The notes beneath the pieces are model-generated. The model saw nothing but the letters and a program-made list of their open reading frames with translations. It made no database searches and had not been told where the DNA came from. Source: Bacillota bacterium (GTDB taxonomy: Bacteria > Bacillota > Clostridia > TANB77 > UBA1234). Taken from it: 33,425 nt of DNA. Both the position numbers and the translations under genes were made by a program. This document shows positions 17,731-24,346 of the stretch, one piece after another (within the stretch, counting starts at the first letter, position 1; each line of letters opens with the position of its first letter). Location of the stretch: contig JAEEHF010000046.1 of assembly GCA_016280725.1 (NCBI GenBank), positions 1 to 33,425 of the forward strand, given 5' to 3'.

Positions 17731-18045
17731 TTATTTTTTCTTAGATATTGGAGCAGCTTCAACGCTTGGATACGTTGGAGTACAAGCGTTTAGGGAATTA
17801 AAGGTATAATCGCTACCAAAGTTATTATCCCAGTTTCCGTCTTGGTCTCTAAAGCAGAAATTTAGGTCAGAACCCGTTGGAATTGTTACTTCTGTTTTGT
17901 AGCAATATTTAAGTTTTCTCATTTTGCATTCTGTAACGCCTTCCCAGTTTTCGCCAATTCCATAGTGTAAATAAATAGATTTAGCACCATCTAATTCTCC
18001 ATTATATTTTAGTGTTATTACTTCTTCTTTTGGTCTTCTTCCCAT
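17731..18045 (-). CDS. Stand-alone CBM25-like starch/glycogen-binding protein
   Basis: A 104-residue protein made of little more than one carbohydrate-binding module. Visible signature stretches are IYLHYGIGENWEG and, near the C terminus, FCFRDQDGNWDNNFGSDYTF. This W-D-N-N-x-G-x-x-Y pattern is typical of CBM25/CBM53 modules that bind alpha-glucans. There is no signal peptide or membrane helix (it starts MGRRPKEEV), so it should be cytosolic, where glycogen is the likely ligand; that is an inference. Starch-degrading enzymes usually carry such modules as appendages, so a free-standing one is unusual. The start is supported by TAAGGAGAG and by a promoter at 18087-18115. Confidence 0.75.
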   Translation of the reverse strand: MGRRPKEEVITLKYNGELDGAKSIYLHYGIGENWEGVTECKMRKLKYCYKTEVTIPTGSDLNFCFRDQDGNWDNNFGSDYTFNSLNACTPTYPSVEAAPISKKK

Positions 18046-18086
18046 TTTTATCTCTCCTTAATGTAAAAATAAATTTCGCTATATTT

Positions 18087-18115
18087 ATTCTAATCTAATA
18101 GAAAATTATTTTCAA
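18087..18115 (-). promoter_or_regulatory. Sigma-A promoter of the CBM25-like gene
   Basis: Minus strand: TTGAAA (18110-18115), a 17-base spacer and TAGAAT (18087-18092), about 40 bases before the start codon. Confidence 0.6.
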
Positions 18116-18160
18116 TAAATTTTATCTATATTTTATTAAATTTTTGTTACGATTTTTATA

Positions 18161-18193
18161 AAAAAAATAGAGGCATATTTTTGCCTCTATTTT
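18161..18193 (-). terminator. Terminator of the second SLH gene
   Basis: A 12-bp perfect stem (18164-18175 with 18182-18193), a six-base loop, and a run of seven T at the 3' side on the minus strand (18161-18167, partly in the stem). It lies just after the stop codon at 18204. Confidence 0.85.
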
Positions 18194-18203
18194 GTATTTA
18201 TAT

Positions 18204-19916
18204 TTATTTCTTAAAAGTTTCAACACTTCTTAAAGAAATTAGAAGAGATTGTTCTCTTGTAGCAGTACCTTTAACGCCGAATTTATTATCTCCCATTCCT
18301 TTAATGATTCCTTTATTTGACATGAAGTAGATTGAATCTCTGCTCCAAGAACTCATCTCATTATCATCATCAAATTTATCAACTTTATTTAGATTAACCA
18401 TTGTATCAATTCCAGCTTTTTGTAAAGCTCTTGTCATCATTGTTGCCATTTGTTCTCTTGTTATTTCGCTATCTGGATCAAATTCTGTATCAGAAACACC
18501 ATTTGTTATACCAACTTTATATGCTTTTAAAACTTCAGTATCTTTTGTATCTTTAAATGGATTCTTAGATTCAGCTTCAGCTTTCTTGCCACTTATTTTT
18601 TCATATAATCTTACAGCAACATAAGCAAATTCTTTTCTTGTAATATTTTTTGTTAGATCTTCTTTATTGAATAGAGTAGGGATCATACCAGCTTCGTTTG
18701 CCTTATTTAATTCATCTAAAGCCCATGGTGAAGCACTGGCCCAAACTATTTTTTCTGCTGGTTTTTCTGTAATCGTTGGCTCTTGGGTTGTTGTTTTTGG
18801 CTCTTGGGTTGTTGTTTTTGGTTCTGGAGTAGTTGTCTTTGGTTCTGGAGTAGTTGATGTTGGAGCTGGTGTTGTTGAATCTACCTTTGTTTCTCCAGAA
18901 GCATTAGTTGTTGTAGAAGGTCTTGTAACTATAGTGTCTCCTGAACCTACAGGTCTTCTTCCAACTGAAGTATTTCCTGTTGGTCTTACAAATTCTCCAG
19001 ATGATAATTCAACAGTTGGTCTTGATATTGGTATTCCATCTGTTAATGATGGTCTAACATTTACTGTTGTTGGCTCTGGTGTTGCAGTTACTCTTGTTGG
19101 TCTTGAGCCAGCTGTATCTCTTGATGGAAGAGAAACTTCATATTGATAATCGAAGTAATATTGCGCATCTTTACTTGATACTTTATTTAATGTAACTTTT
19201 TTGCCGTTCAAAGTAACATTTGTATTATCATCTATTACATAATTTGTATGCATTGTGAAGTAAATTCTTACTTCATATGTTTTTGCTTCAAACTTGTCTG
19301 AATTTGTCATTAAAACGCCATCTGTTTCATTTGACCAGCCTGCATTATCTATTGTTAAAGTAGAACTTGCATCACATTGTACTTGTGATGTTGTAATATA
19401 GCTGCCGTTATATGATGGAGTAGGCATTGTAAAACTAATATTTTGCATAGTAACTGGTGATTTAGGAGCAGCGCCTCCAACATTTGAAAGTCTTCCATTT
19501 GCTATTTGTCCTGAAATAGTAATTGCGTATGTAACTTTCAATACATTTGAACTAATATTTGAATAGTCTACTGTAACATTTTCTTTTGAGCTATTAACAA
19601 ATACTCCTGTTGTCTTTGCTAAAGCGTCTCCACCTTTTCTTGTGATTTCAAACTCTGCAGTATAGTCGCCTGCTTCAAATACTTCCATTCTTCCTAATTT
19701 AACATGGTCTTTGTTATACCAAGAAACGTAGCTTACTTCTAATGTTGAATTTGGTGCTGAAGCTTCCGCAGATATTGGAACTTTAACACCTCTTTCTGGT
19801 TTGTCAAAAGTAACGTATATGTTGCTTATATGATATGAAGCAACAGCATTAGCAAAACATGTACATGGTATTACTACAAGTGCCAAAACTAAAACTGCAA
19901 GTAAAACTTTTTTCAT
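18204..19916 (-). CDS. Secreted SLH-anchored protein with TPEP/Thr-rich linker
   Basis: A 570-residue surface protein. A signal peptide covers residues 1 to about 24 (ends CFANA). The N-terminal 250 residues are beta-rich and unrecognised. Then comes a long Thr/Pro/Ser linker (about 275-395) that includes four to five seven-residue units of the type PEPKTTT/QEPKTTT. The C terminus has three SLH modules (about 400-450, degenerate, NKEDLTKNITRKEFAYVAV; 460-510, TNGVSDTEFDPDSEITREQM; 515-570, KGMGDNKFGVKGTATREQ), the usual wall-anchoring triplet. The linker is a plausible O-glycosylation region, and a protein mannosyltransferase is encoded at 7337-9148. The start ATG has AAGGAGAG upstream. It is a monocistronic unit with its own promoter and terminator. 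The function of the N-terminal domain is unknown. Confidence 0.87.
   Translation of the reverse strand: MKKVLLAVLVLALVVIPCTCFANAVASYHISNIYVTFDKPERGVKVPISAEASAPNSTLEVSYVSWYNKDHVKLGRMEVFEAGDYTAEFEITRKGGDALAKTTGVFVNSSKENVTVDYSNISSNVLKVTYAITISGQIANGRLSNVGGAAPKSPVTMQNISFTMPTPSYNGSYITTSQVQCDASSTLTIDNAGWSNETDGVLMTNSDKFEAKTYEVRIYFTMHTNYVIDDNTNVTLNGKKVTLNKVSSKDAQYYFDYQYEVSLPSRDTAGSRPTRVTATPEPTTVNVRPSLTDGIPISRPTVELSSGEFVRPTGNTSVGRRPVGSGDTIVTRPSTTTNASGETKVDSTTPAPTSTTPEPKTTTPEPKTTTQEPKTTTQEPTITEKPAEKIVWASASPWALDELNKANEAGMIPTLFNKEDLTKNITRKEFAYVAVRLYEKISGKKAEAESKNPFKDTKDTEVLKAYKVGITNGVSDTEFDPDSEITREQMATMMTRALQKAGIDTMVNLNKVDKFDDDNEMSSWSRDSIYFMSNKGIIKGMGDNKFGVKGTATREQSLLISLRSVETFKK
18775..18867. repeat. 21-base tandem repeat encoding the PEPKTTT units
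   Basis: Four imperfect copies of a 21-base unit (plus strand like GGCTCTTGGGTTGTTGTTTTT and GGTTCTGGAGTAGTTGTC) lie inside the linker of the SLH gene. The repeat length is a multiple of three, so copy number can change without breaking the frame. Confidence 0.7.
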
Positions 19917-19957
19917 TAAAATCTCTCCTTTTCATTTTTTATAAAAATCACATATAT

Positions 19958-19986
19958 ATATTACTCTTGTTATTTATTTATTTCAA
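19958..19986 (-). promoter_or_regulatory. Sigma-A promoter of the second SLH gene
   Basis: Minus strand: TTGAAA (19981-19986), a 17-base spacer and TAATAT (19958-19963), about 40 bases before the start codon at 19916. Confidence 0.6.
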
Positions 19987-20073
19987 GTTTTATAAGTAAC
20001 AAAATTGTTTTAAAAATCAAATATAATTTATGTATTGTTTTTTTAATTTTAATTAGTTAAACTTATTATAGAG

Positions 20074-20088
20074 GTAGGAAAAACCTAC
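20074..20088 (+). other. Short inverted repeat upstream of the DUF1508 gene
   Basis: GTAGG, five A, CCTAC, directly upstream of the AGGAGG ribosome site at 20098. It could be an operator or a 5' leader hairpin; nothing in the sequence decides. Confidence 0.35.
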
Positions 20089-20110
20089 AAATTGTTAGGA
20101 GGAATTTTAA

Positions 20111-20479
20111 ATGGGAAAATTTGTTATCAAAACATCAGATGCTGGATGTAGATTTAATTTAGTTGCAGGAAATGGACAAGTAATCGGAACATCTCAAGTT
20201 TATAGTTCAATGGATGCATGCAAAAATGGAATAGAGAGCGTTAAAACAAATGCTCCAGTAGCTCCAATTGAAGATCAAACAAAAGAAGGATATGAAGAAC
20301 TATCAAATCCAAAATTTGAAGTATATGAAGATAAGGGTGGAGAATTTAGATTTAGATTAAACGCTAAAAATGGACAAAACATTTTAGCTTCTGAAGGATA
20401 TTCTCAAATGGCAGGATGCTTAAATGGAATTGAGTCTGTTAAAACTAATGCTCCTGATGCTGAAGTTACTGAAGAATAA
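20111..20479 (+). CDS. Tandem DUF1508 (YegP-like) protein
   Basis: A 122-residue small protein built from two DUF1508 modules of about 50 residues. Copy 1 is KFVIKTSDAGCRFNLVAGNG with ACKNGIESVKTNAP. Copy 2 is KFEVYEDKGGEFRFRLNAKNG with GCLNGIESVKTNAP. They are joined by an acidic linker (VAPIEDQTKEGYEELSN). The repeats share the F-R-x-x-A-x-N-G-Q and G-I-E-S-V-K-T-N-A signatures of the family, known in E. coli as YegP. No signal peptide is seen, so it is probably cytosolic. The biochemical role of the family is not established. The start is ATG 20111 after TAGGAGG. It is convergent with the minus-strand RNA gene downstream. Confidence 0.88.
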   Translation: MGKFVIKTSDAGCRFNLVAGNGQVIGTSQVYSSMDACKNGIESVKTNAPVAPIEDQTKEGYEELSNPKFEVYEDKGGEFRFRLNAKNGQNILASEGYSQMAGCLNGIESVKTNAPDAEVTEE

Positions 20480-20485
20480 TTAAAC

Positions 20486-20707
20486 ATAAAAAGAAAACGC
20501 CTGCTAACTATTCTAGCAGGCGTTTATGCGAAGTAACTCAATTTGATGCTCCTTTCAACTAATAGATTAATCAACAACAGACATACAAACTATCATCATA
20601 TGACATACATACACGGCATCTTCGCCAACGGTCAAATTGGATAATAACTCTCGCAAGTACCAGTGGAACATCTTCCAGCTCTACTCACACAAAATGTCCT
20701 TATTGAT
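20486..20707 (-). ncRNA. Candidate structured non-coding RNA of about 220 nt, family not assigned
   Basis: The interval has no open frame with a ribosome site but has all the parts of an RNA gene on the minus strand. There is a near-consensus promoter (TTTACA, 17 bases, TGC then TATAAT), a predicted start near 20707 and a terminator ending near 20486. Folding by eye gives a 12-bp closing stem with one bulge (20682-20693 with 20523-20535) and an inner 8-bp stem (20632-20639 with 20539-20546). Small hairpins lie at 20665-20676 (GGAA/TTCC) and 20615-20626 (GGC/GCC). The branched, lopsided fold does not look like 6S RNA, and I see no tmRNA, RNase P or SRP RNA signatures. Its length and clostridial setting recall families such as the raiA motif, but I could not match a consensus. 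Confidence 0.7.
20494..20525 (-). terminator. Terminator of the ncRNA, possibly also serving the DUF1508 gene
   Basis: A 12-bp perfect GC-rich stem (20495-20506 with 20514-20525) and a 7-base loop. On the minus strand it is followed by TTTT-C-TTTTT after the stem's own T run; on the plus strand only TTT follows. The stronger direction is therefore minus, with weaker use for the convergent DUF1508 gene. Confidence 0.85.
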
Positions 20708-20714
20708 AGTATTT

Positions 20715-20743
20715 ATTATAGCACAGTTTACATAAAATGTAAA
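20715..20743 (-). promoter_or_regulatory. Strong sigma-A promoter of the ncRNA
   Basis: Minus strand: TTTACA (20738-20743), exactly 17 bases, TATAAT (20715-20720), with TG one base before the -10 (extended -10). It is the best promoter match in the window and diverges from the tRNA-Trp promoter. Confidence 0.85.
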
Positions 20744-20763
20744 GATTTTTGAATAAAAAATAC

Positions 20764-20792
20764 TTGAATAAGAGCTTTCAAAGTGTTATCAT
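20764..20792 (+). promoter_or_regulatory. Sigma-A promoter of tRNA-Trp
   Basis: TTGAAT (20764-20769), a 17-base spacer and TATCAT (20787-20792), with an extended -10 TG. It ends 17 bases before the mature tRNA 5' end. Confidence 0.65.
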
Positions 20793-20809
20793 TATTCTTG
20801 CATGTTCAT

Positions 20810-20883
20810 AGGGGTGTAGTTCATCGGTAGAATAAGAGTCTCCAAAACTCCTGAGGAGGGTTCGATTCCTTCCACCCCTGCCA
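20810..20883 (+). tRNA. tRNA-Trp(CCA)
   Basis: A 74-nt tRNA with encoded 3' CCA. The acceptor arms AGGGGTG/CACCCCT pair over 7 bp with discriminator G. The anticodon loop is CTCCAAA with anticodon CCA at 20842-20844. The T arm contains GGTTCGATTCC. The discriminator G and anticodon CCA agree with tryptophan. Confidence 0.97.
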
Positions 20884-20887
20884 TTTT

Positions 20888-20918
20888 AAAGCTTGCCTTC
20901 TTTTGGTAAGCTTTTTTT
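20888..20918 (+). terminator. Terminator of tRNA-Trp
   Basis: A 10-bp stem with one G-T pair (20888-20897 with 20905-20914), a 7-base loop and seven T at the 3' end, five bases after the tRNA. Confidence 0.88.
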
Positions 20919-20958
20919 GATTATTTTTCCATAAAAAATCATTAATTGTTATATAAAT

Positions 20959-20990
20959 AAAAAGTCATAGATTCTATTAATCTATGACCT
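20959..20990 (-). terminator. Terminator of the 90-residue hypothetical gene
   Basis: Minus strand: a 10-bp stem (20979-20988 with 20964-20973), a five-base loop and a TTTTT tail, six bases beyond the stop codon at 20997. Confidence 0.8.
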
Positions 20991-20996
20991 TTATAT

Positions 20997-21269
20997 TTAA
21001 TCTTTTTCTTTCATGAGTGCTTCGTAAAGATCTCTTGCTTGTGAAGCCGTTGGCTCTGGAGTAAAGATGCTAAAAATTTTAAAGAAACTTTCGATTTGAG
21101 GATTGTTCTCAAGAATTATTGTTTTTACATCAGGATTTTTTTTGTCTTTGTACAAACTAAACCATTTTTGTAAGATTTGTTCATCGTCTGAAAACATGAC
21201 GTACAATTTGACGTTTGTGCCAGAAAAATATGAGTTTACAACCCGAACTAGACCAACATACTTTTTCAT
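20997..21269 (-). CDS. Hypothetical 90-residue protein
   Basis: Not recognised. The start is well supported by AAGGAGG eight bases before the ATG, and a terminator follows, so it is a real single-gene unit. The product has an alternating beta-like N terminus (KKYVGLVRVVNSYFSG, KLYVMFSDDEQ) and a helical C terminus (SQARDLYEALMKEKD). It has no signal peptide, membrane helix or cysteine motif, and is probably a small cytosolic alpha/beta protein. It lies between tRNA-Trp and pyrH, facing away from pyrH. Confidence 0.7.
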   Translation of the reverse strand: MKKYVGLVRVVNSYFSGTNVKLYVMFSDDEQILQKWFSLYKDKKNPDVKTIILENNPQIESFFKIFSIFTPEPTASQARDLYEALMKEKD

Positions 21270-21371
21270 GAAAATGCCTCCTTCATAATTGCAAAGGAAA
21301 TATAGTAGTTTTAAGACGTTTGAATTCTAACACGGATTGACATAATATGCAATAAGGACTTCAAATAATCA

Positions 21372-21400
21372 TTGAGAAAACTAAAAAAATGTGCTATAAA
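21372..21400 (+). promoter_or_regulatory. Sigma-A promoter of the pyrH operon
   Basis: TTGAGA (21372-21377), a 17-base spacer and TATAAA (21395-21400), with an extended -10 TG, 32 bases before the pyrH ATG. Confidence 0.65.
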
Positions 21401-21432
21401 TATTAGTAGGTCTTGTTATAAGGAGGTATAAC

Positions 21433-22140
21433 ATGAGTTTTAAGTATAAAAGAATTCTTTTAAAGCTTAGTGGTGAAGCACTCGCTGGCGAAGCTAAATT
21501 TGGCATAGATAAAGACAAGCTTGGGAAAGTTTGTGATAGTATTAAAAACATAGTTGAAAAGAAGGTTCAAATTGCAATCGTTGTTGGTGGCGGTAATTTT
21601 TGGAGAGGCAGAAATGCTTTAGAAATGGAACGAACTACTGCAGACTATATGGGAATGCTTGCAACTACAATGAATGCAATGGCAATTCAAGATGCATTAG
21701 AGGCTAGAGGAGTTTCAACTAGATTGCAGAATGCAATTGAAATTAAACAAGTTGGTGAACCATTTATCTGTAGAAGAGCTATTAGACATTTAGAAAAAGG
21801 TCGAGTAGTTATATTTGGTGGCGGAACTGGAAACCCTTATTTTTCAACAGACACTGCAGCTGCTCTTAGAGCAACTGAAGTTGGTGCTGAGATAATACTA
21901 TTTGGTAAAACTGTAGATGCAGTATATGATTCCGATCCAGATACAAATCCAAATGCAAAAAGATTTTCTGAGATATCGTATTCAGAAATATTAAATATGA
22001 ACTTGAAAGTAATAGATGCAACAGCTGCATCGCTTTGCAGAGACAATCACATGACTATGGCAATATTTGACGCCGCTGATGAAAATAATATGATTAAAGT
22101 TCTTGAGGGTGAAAATCCAGGAACTATAGTAAGAGAATAA
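21433..22140 (+). CDS. pyrH: UMP kinase
   Basis: Phosphorylates UMP to UDP with ATP; cytosolic, hexameric, of the amino-acid kinase fold. The 235 residues have the normal length. Visible motifs are the N-terminal ATP-binding lysine strand [11 protein letters not shown], the [10 protein letters not shown] phosphate loop, [51 protein letters not shown] and the C-terminal ATP-binding [11 protein letters not shown]. The start is ATG 21433 after AAGGAGG. It leads the operon pyrH-frr-uppS-cdsA-rseP, a conserved bacterial order, with 15 bases to frr. Confidence 0.98.
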   Translation: MSFKYKRILLKLSGEALAGEAKFGIDKDKLGKVCDSIKNIVEKKVQIAIVVGGGNFWRGRNALEMERTTADYMGMLATTMNAMAIQDALEARGVSTRLQNAIEIKQVGEPFICRRAIRHLEKGRVVIFGGGTGNPYFSTDTAAALRATEVGAEIILFGKTVDAVYDSDPDTNPNAKRFSEISYSEILNMNLKVIDATAASLCRDNHMTMAIFDAADENNMIKVLEGENPGTIVRE

Positions 22141-22155
22141 AAAGGAGAGAGTTTT

Positions 22156-22701
22156 ATGTACGGAGAATATGAAGAAAAAATGAAGAAAGCACTAAGTGTT
22201 CTATTAGAGCAACTAGCTGGAGTTAGAGCAGGACGTGCTAATCCAAAAATACTAGATAAAGTAATGGTTGAATACTATGGAGTCGAAACTCCAATAAACC
22301 AAGTTGCTAATATTATGGTTCCAGAAGCAAGGATGATTACTATTCAACCTTGGGATGCATCAATTCTTAAAGAAGTTGAAAAAGCAATACAAAAAGCAGA
22401 TATTGGACTTAACCCTAATAATGATGGTAAGGTTATTAGACTTATTTTCCCAGAACTTACTGAGGACAGAAGAAAAGAATTAGTTAAAGATATTAAGAAG
22501 ATGTCTGAAGATTCAAAAGTTGTATTAAGAAATATTAGACGTGATGCAATTGATGATTTTAAAGCAAAGGAAAAGGCATCAGAGATTACTGAAGATGATC
22601 TTCATAATGCTGAAGAGGACATTCAAAAATTAACTGATAAGTATGTGGCAAAAATTGAAGAAGAAATATCTGCAAAAGAAAAAGAAATAATGTCTATATA
22701 G
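22156..22701 (+). CDS. frr: Ribosome recycling factor
   Basis: Splits post-termination ribosomes together with EF-G. The 181 residues are close to the usual 185. The family signatures LAGVRAGRANPKILDKVMVEYYG, IMVPEARMITIQPWD, NPNNDGKVIRLIFPELTEDRRKELVK and NIRRDAIDDFK are visible across the helical bundle and central beta domain. The ribosome site is AAAGGAGAG. It is 15 bases after pyrH and 21 bases before uppS. Confidence 0.98.
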   Translation: MYGEYEEKMKKALSVLLEQLAGVRAGRANPKILDKVMVEYYGVETPINQVANIMVPEARMITIQPWDASILKEVEKAIQKADIGLNPNNDGKVIRLIFPELTEDRRKELVKDIKKMSEDSKVVLRNIRRDAIDDFKAKEKASEITEDDLHNAEEDIQKLTDKYVAKIEEEISAKEKEIMSI

Positions 22702-22722
22702 TTTAGAGGTGAACAAAAAGAA

Positions 22723-23433
22723 GTGAATAATGAGATGATAATTCCAAATCATATTGCCATAATTATGGATGGTAATAGGAGATGGGCGCGAAGCCGTAAT
22801 CTCCCAACTAATATGGGACATAGAGAAGGAGCTAATAGATTAAAAGATATAGGTGAGTATTGTCAAAAATTGGGAGTTAAATATCTTACTGTTTTTGCTT
22901 TTTCAACTGAAAATTGGAGGCGTTCTGAGGAAGAAGTTAGCTATCTAATGGACCTATTAGCAGAGGCAATATCAGAATTTGATAAACAATTTAAGAATCA
23001 AGATGTTAAAATAAAACTTGTTGGAGATATTACAAGACTTCCTCAAAAACTTAAAGAAGGTATACTTAGAGTTGAGGAAAGAACTAAAGATAAAAGCGGT
23101 TTTATTGTTAATATTGCATTAAATTATGGTGGACGCCAAGATATTTTACATGCCACTAAACAAATTGCTGAAGATTATAAGACTGGAAAGATAACTTCTC
23201 TTGATGAAATAAATGAAGAATTATTTTCAAAATATACATATACTAAGACTGATCCTGATCCAGATTTACTAATAAGAACAGCTGGAGAAATCAGAACTTC
23301 AGGATTTTTAACATGGCAAACAGTATATTCAGAAATGTATTTTACGAATGTATTATGGCCAGATTTTAACGAAAAAGAGCTTGATAAAGCGATTGCTGAA
23401 TACAACAATAGAAAAAGAAACTTTGGCAAATAA
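22723..23433 (+). CDS. uppS: Isoprenyl transferase (undecaprenyl diphosphate synthase)
   Basis: Builds undecaprenyl diphosphate, the lipid carrier for cell-wall and glycan precursors, from farnesyl and isopentenyl diphosphates. The 236 residues begin at GTG 22723, 11 bases after AGAGGTG; an in-frame ATG at 22735 lacks a ribosome site. Motifs: IIMDGNRRWA with the catalytic Asp16, GHREGANRLKDI, TVFAFSTENWRR, LNYGGRQDI and DPDPDLLIRTAGE. The usual R-x-S-N-F-L-x-W-Q reads RTSGFLTWQ here, a conservative departure (Asn to Gly), with R and S kept. It could also feed the polyprenyl-phosphate-mannose used by the mannosyltransferase in this window (inference). Confidence 0.95.
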   Translation: MNNEMIIPNHIAIIMDGNRRWARSRNLPTNMGHREGANRLKDIGEYCQKLGVKYLTVFAFSTENWRRSEEEVSYLMDLLAEAISEFDKQFKNQDVKIKLVGDITRLPQKLKEGILRVEERTKDKSGFIVNIALNYGGRQDILHATKQIAEDYKTGKITSLDEINEELFSKYTYTKTDPDPDLLIRTAGEIRTSGFLTWQTVYSEMYFTNVLWPDFNEKELDKAIAEYNNRKRNFGK

Positions 23434-23444
23434 ATGGAGGAAAA

Positions 23445-24299
23445 ATGCGTAAAAGAGTATTTACATTAATTATTGGAGTTTTGATTTTTTTACTTATTTT
23501 TTATTTGGATAGTTTAGAGCTTGTGAATGGGGCTATCTTTTTTAATATTGCAATGGCAGTTTGTGCGTTTTTAATGAATCATGAGTTTTACTCTGCTTTG
23601 GAAGAAAAGGGATTTAAACCAATTAAAGTACTTGGACATTTATGTGTTTTATTTATTCTCCCAATTGGGGTTGTCCAAACTAAAACGTTAATGATGATTT
23701 GTGCAAGTATTATTCCACTAATTATTTTTATTGGCATGACAATTTCAGTTTTAACCAAACTAAAATACAATATAGTTGATATAAGTGTGACTTTACTAGG
23801 AGCTATTTATACTGTATTGATGGTTGCATTTTTATCTGCAACTAGAGCAATGTCAACGGGAGTATTTTTAATATTTTATATTTTCTGTGGCGCATGGTTT
23901 TCGGACATATTTGCATTTTTAGTTGGAAAAGCAATTGGAAAGCATAAGTTTTCGACTATTAGTCCTAAAAAGTCAATAGAAGGTTGCATTGGTGGATTAA
24001 TAGGTACAGTACTATTCTTTATTATATATTCATTAGTTCTTCATCAACTAGGAATATGTGAAGGACCAATTGATCAAGTATTTTTAACAAACATTCCTAT
24101 GCAAATAGCGTTAGCAATTATTGTTAGTATTGTTTCACAGATTGGAGACTTGGCAGCAAGTGCAATCAAACGTTATGCAGAAATAAAAGATTTTTCACAT
24201 TTGATGCCAGGACATGGTGGAATGCTAGATAGATTTGATTCAGTGCTTTTTGTTGCACCAATCATCTACTATGCATTTTATATAATAATGCATATTTAA
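23445..24299 (+). CDS. cdsA: Phosphatidate cytidylyltransferase
   Basis: Makes CDP-diacylglycerol from phosphatidate and CTP, the entry to phosphatidylglycerol and related lipids. It is an integral membrane protein of 284 residues with about seven to eight hydrophobic helices. The diagnostic parts are WFSDIFAFLVGKAIGKHKF, the SPKKSIEGCIGG loop, and the terminal signature SQIGDLAASAIKRYAEIKDF with LMPGHGGMLDRFDS. The start is ATG 23445 after TGGAGG, 11 bases beyond uppS. A GC-rich hairpin and rseP follow; dxr, often next, is absent. Confidence 0.96.
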   Translation: MRKRVFTLIIGVLIFLLIFYLDSLELVNGAIFFNIAMAVCAFLMNHEFYSALEEKGFKPIKVLGHLCVLFILPIGVVQTKTLMMICASIIPLIIFIGMTISVLTKLKYNIVDISVTLLGAIYTVLMVAFLSATRAMSTGVFLIFYIFCGAWFSDIFAFLVGKAIGKHKFSTISPKKSIEGCIGGLIGTVLFFIIYSLVLHQLGICEGPIDQVFLTNIPMQIALAIIVSIVSQIGDLAASAIKRYAEIKDFSHLMPGHGGMLDRFDSVLFVAPIIYYAFYIIMHI

Positions 24300-24305
24300 C
24301 ATTTC

Positions 24306-24319
24306 GGGCCGAAAGGCCC
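24306..24319 (+). other. GAAA-tetraloop hairpin between cdsA and rseP
   Basis: GGGCC (24306-24310), a GAAA loop and GGCCC (24315-24319) form a compact, stable RNA hairpin in a very AT-rich context, seven bases after cdsA. The tail AATTTATTT is a poor T run, so it may tune expression or protect mRNA and need not terminate. Confidence 0.5.
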
Positions 24320-24346
24320 AATTTATTTATATAGGAGAATCATATT

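Noticed and set aside
18667-19146. A 159-residue plus-strand open frame rich in Val and Gly
   Set aside because: It is the mirror of the TPEP/Thr-rich linker of the SLH gene on the minus strand, has no ribosome site, and its regularity comes from the 21-base repeats.
20486-20707. 6S RNA, tmRNA, RNase P or SRP RNA as the identity of the ncRNA
   Set aside because: The fold is branched and lopsided, not one long rod with a central bubble. There is no tag-peptide frame with a tRNA-like end, and no RNase P or SRP conserved core that I could find.
20480-20809. Short CRISPR-like array, suggested by repeated GACATAC
   Set aside because: Only two 7-base copies occur, they are within the RNA gene, and there are no regular spacers or cas genes.
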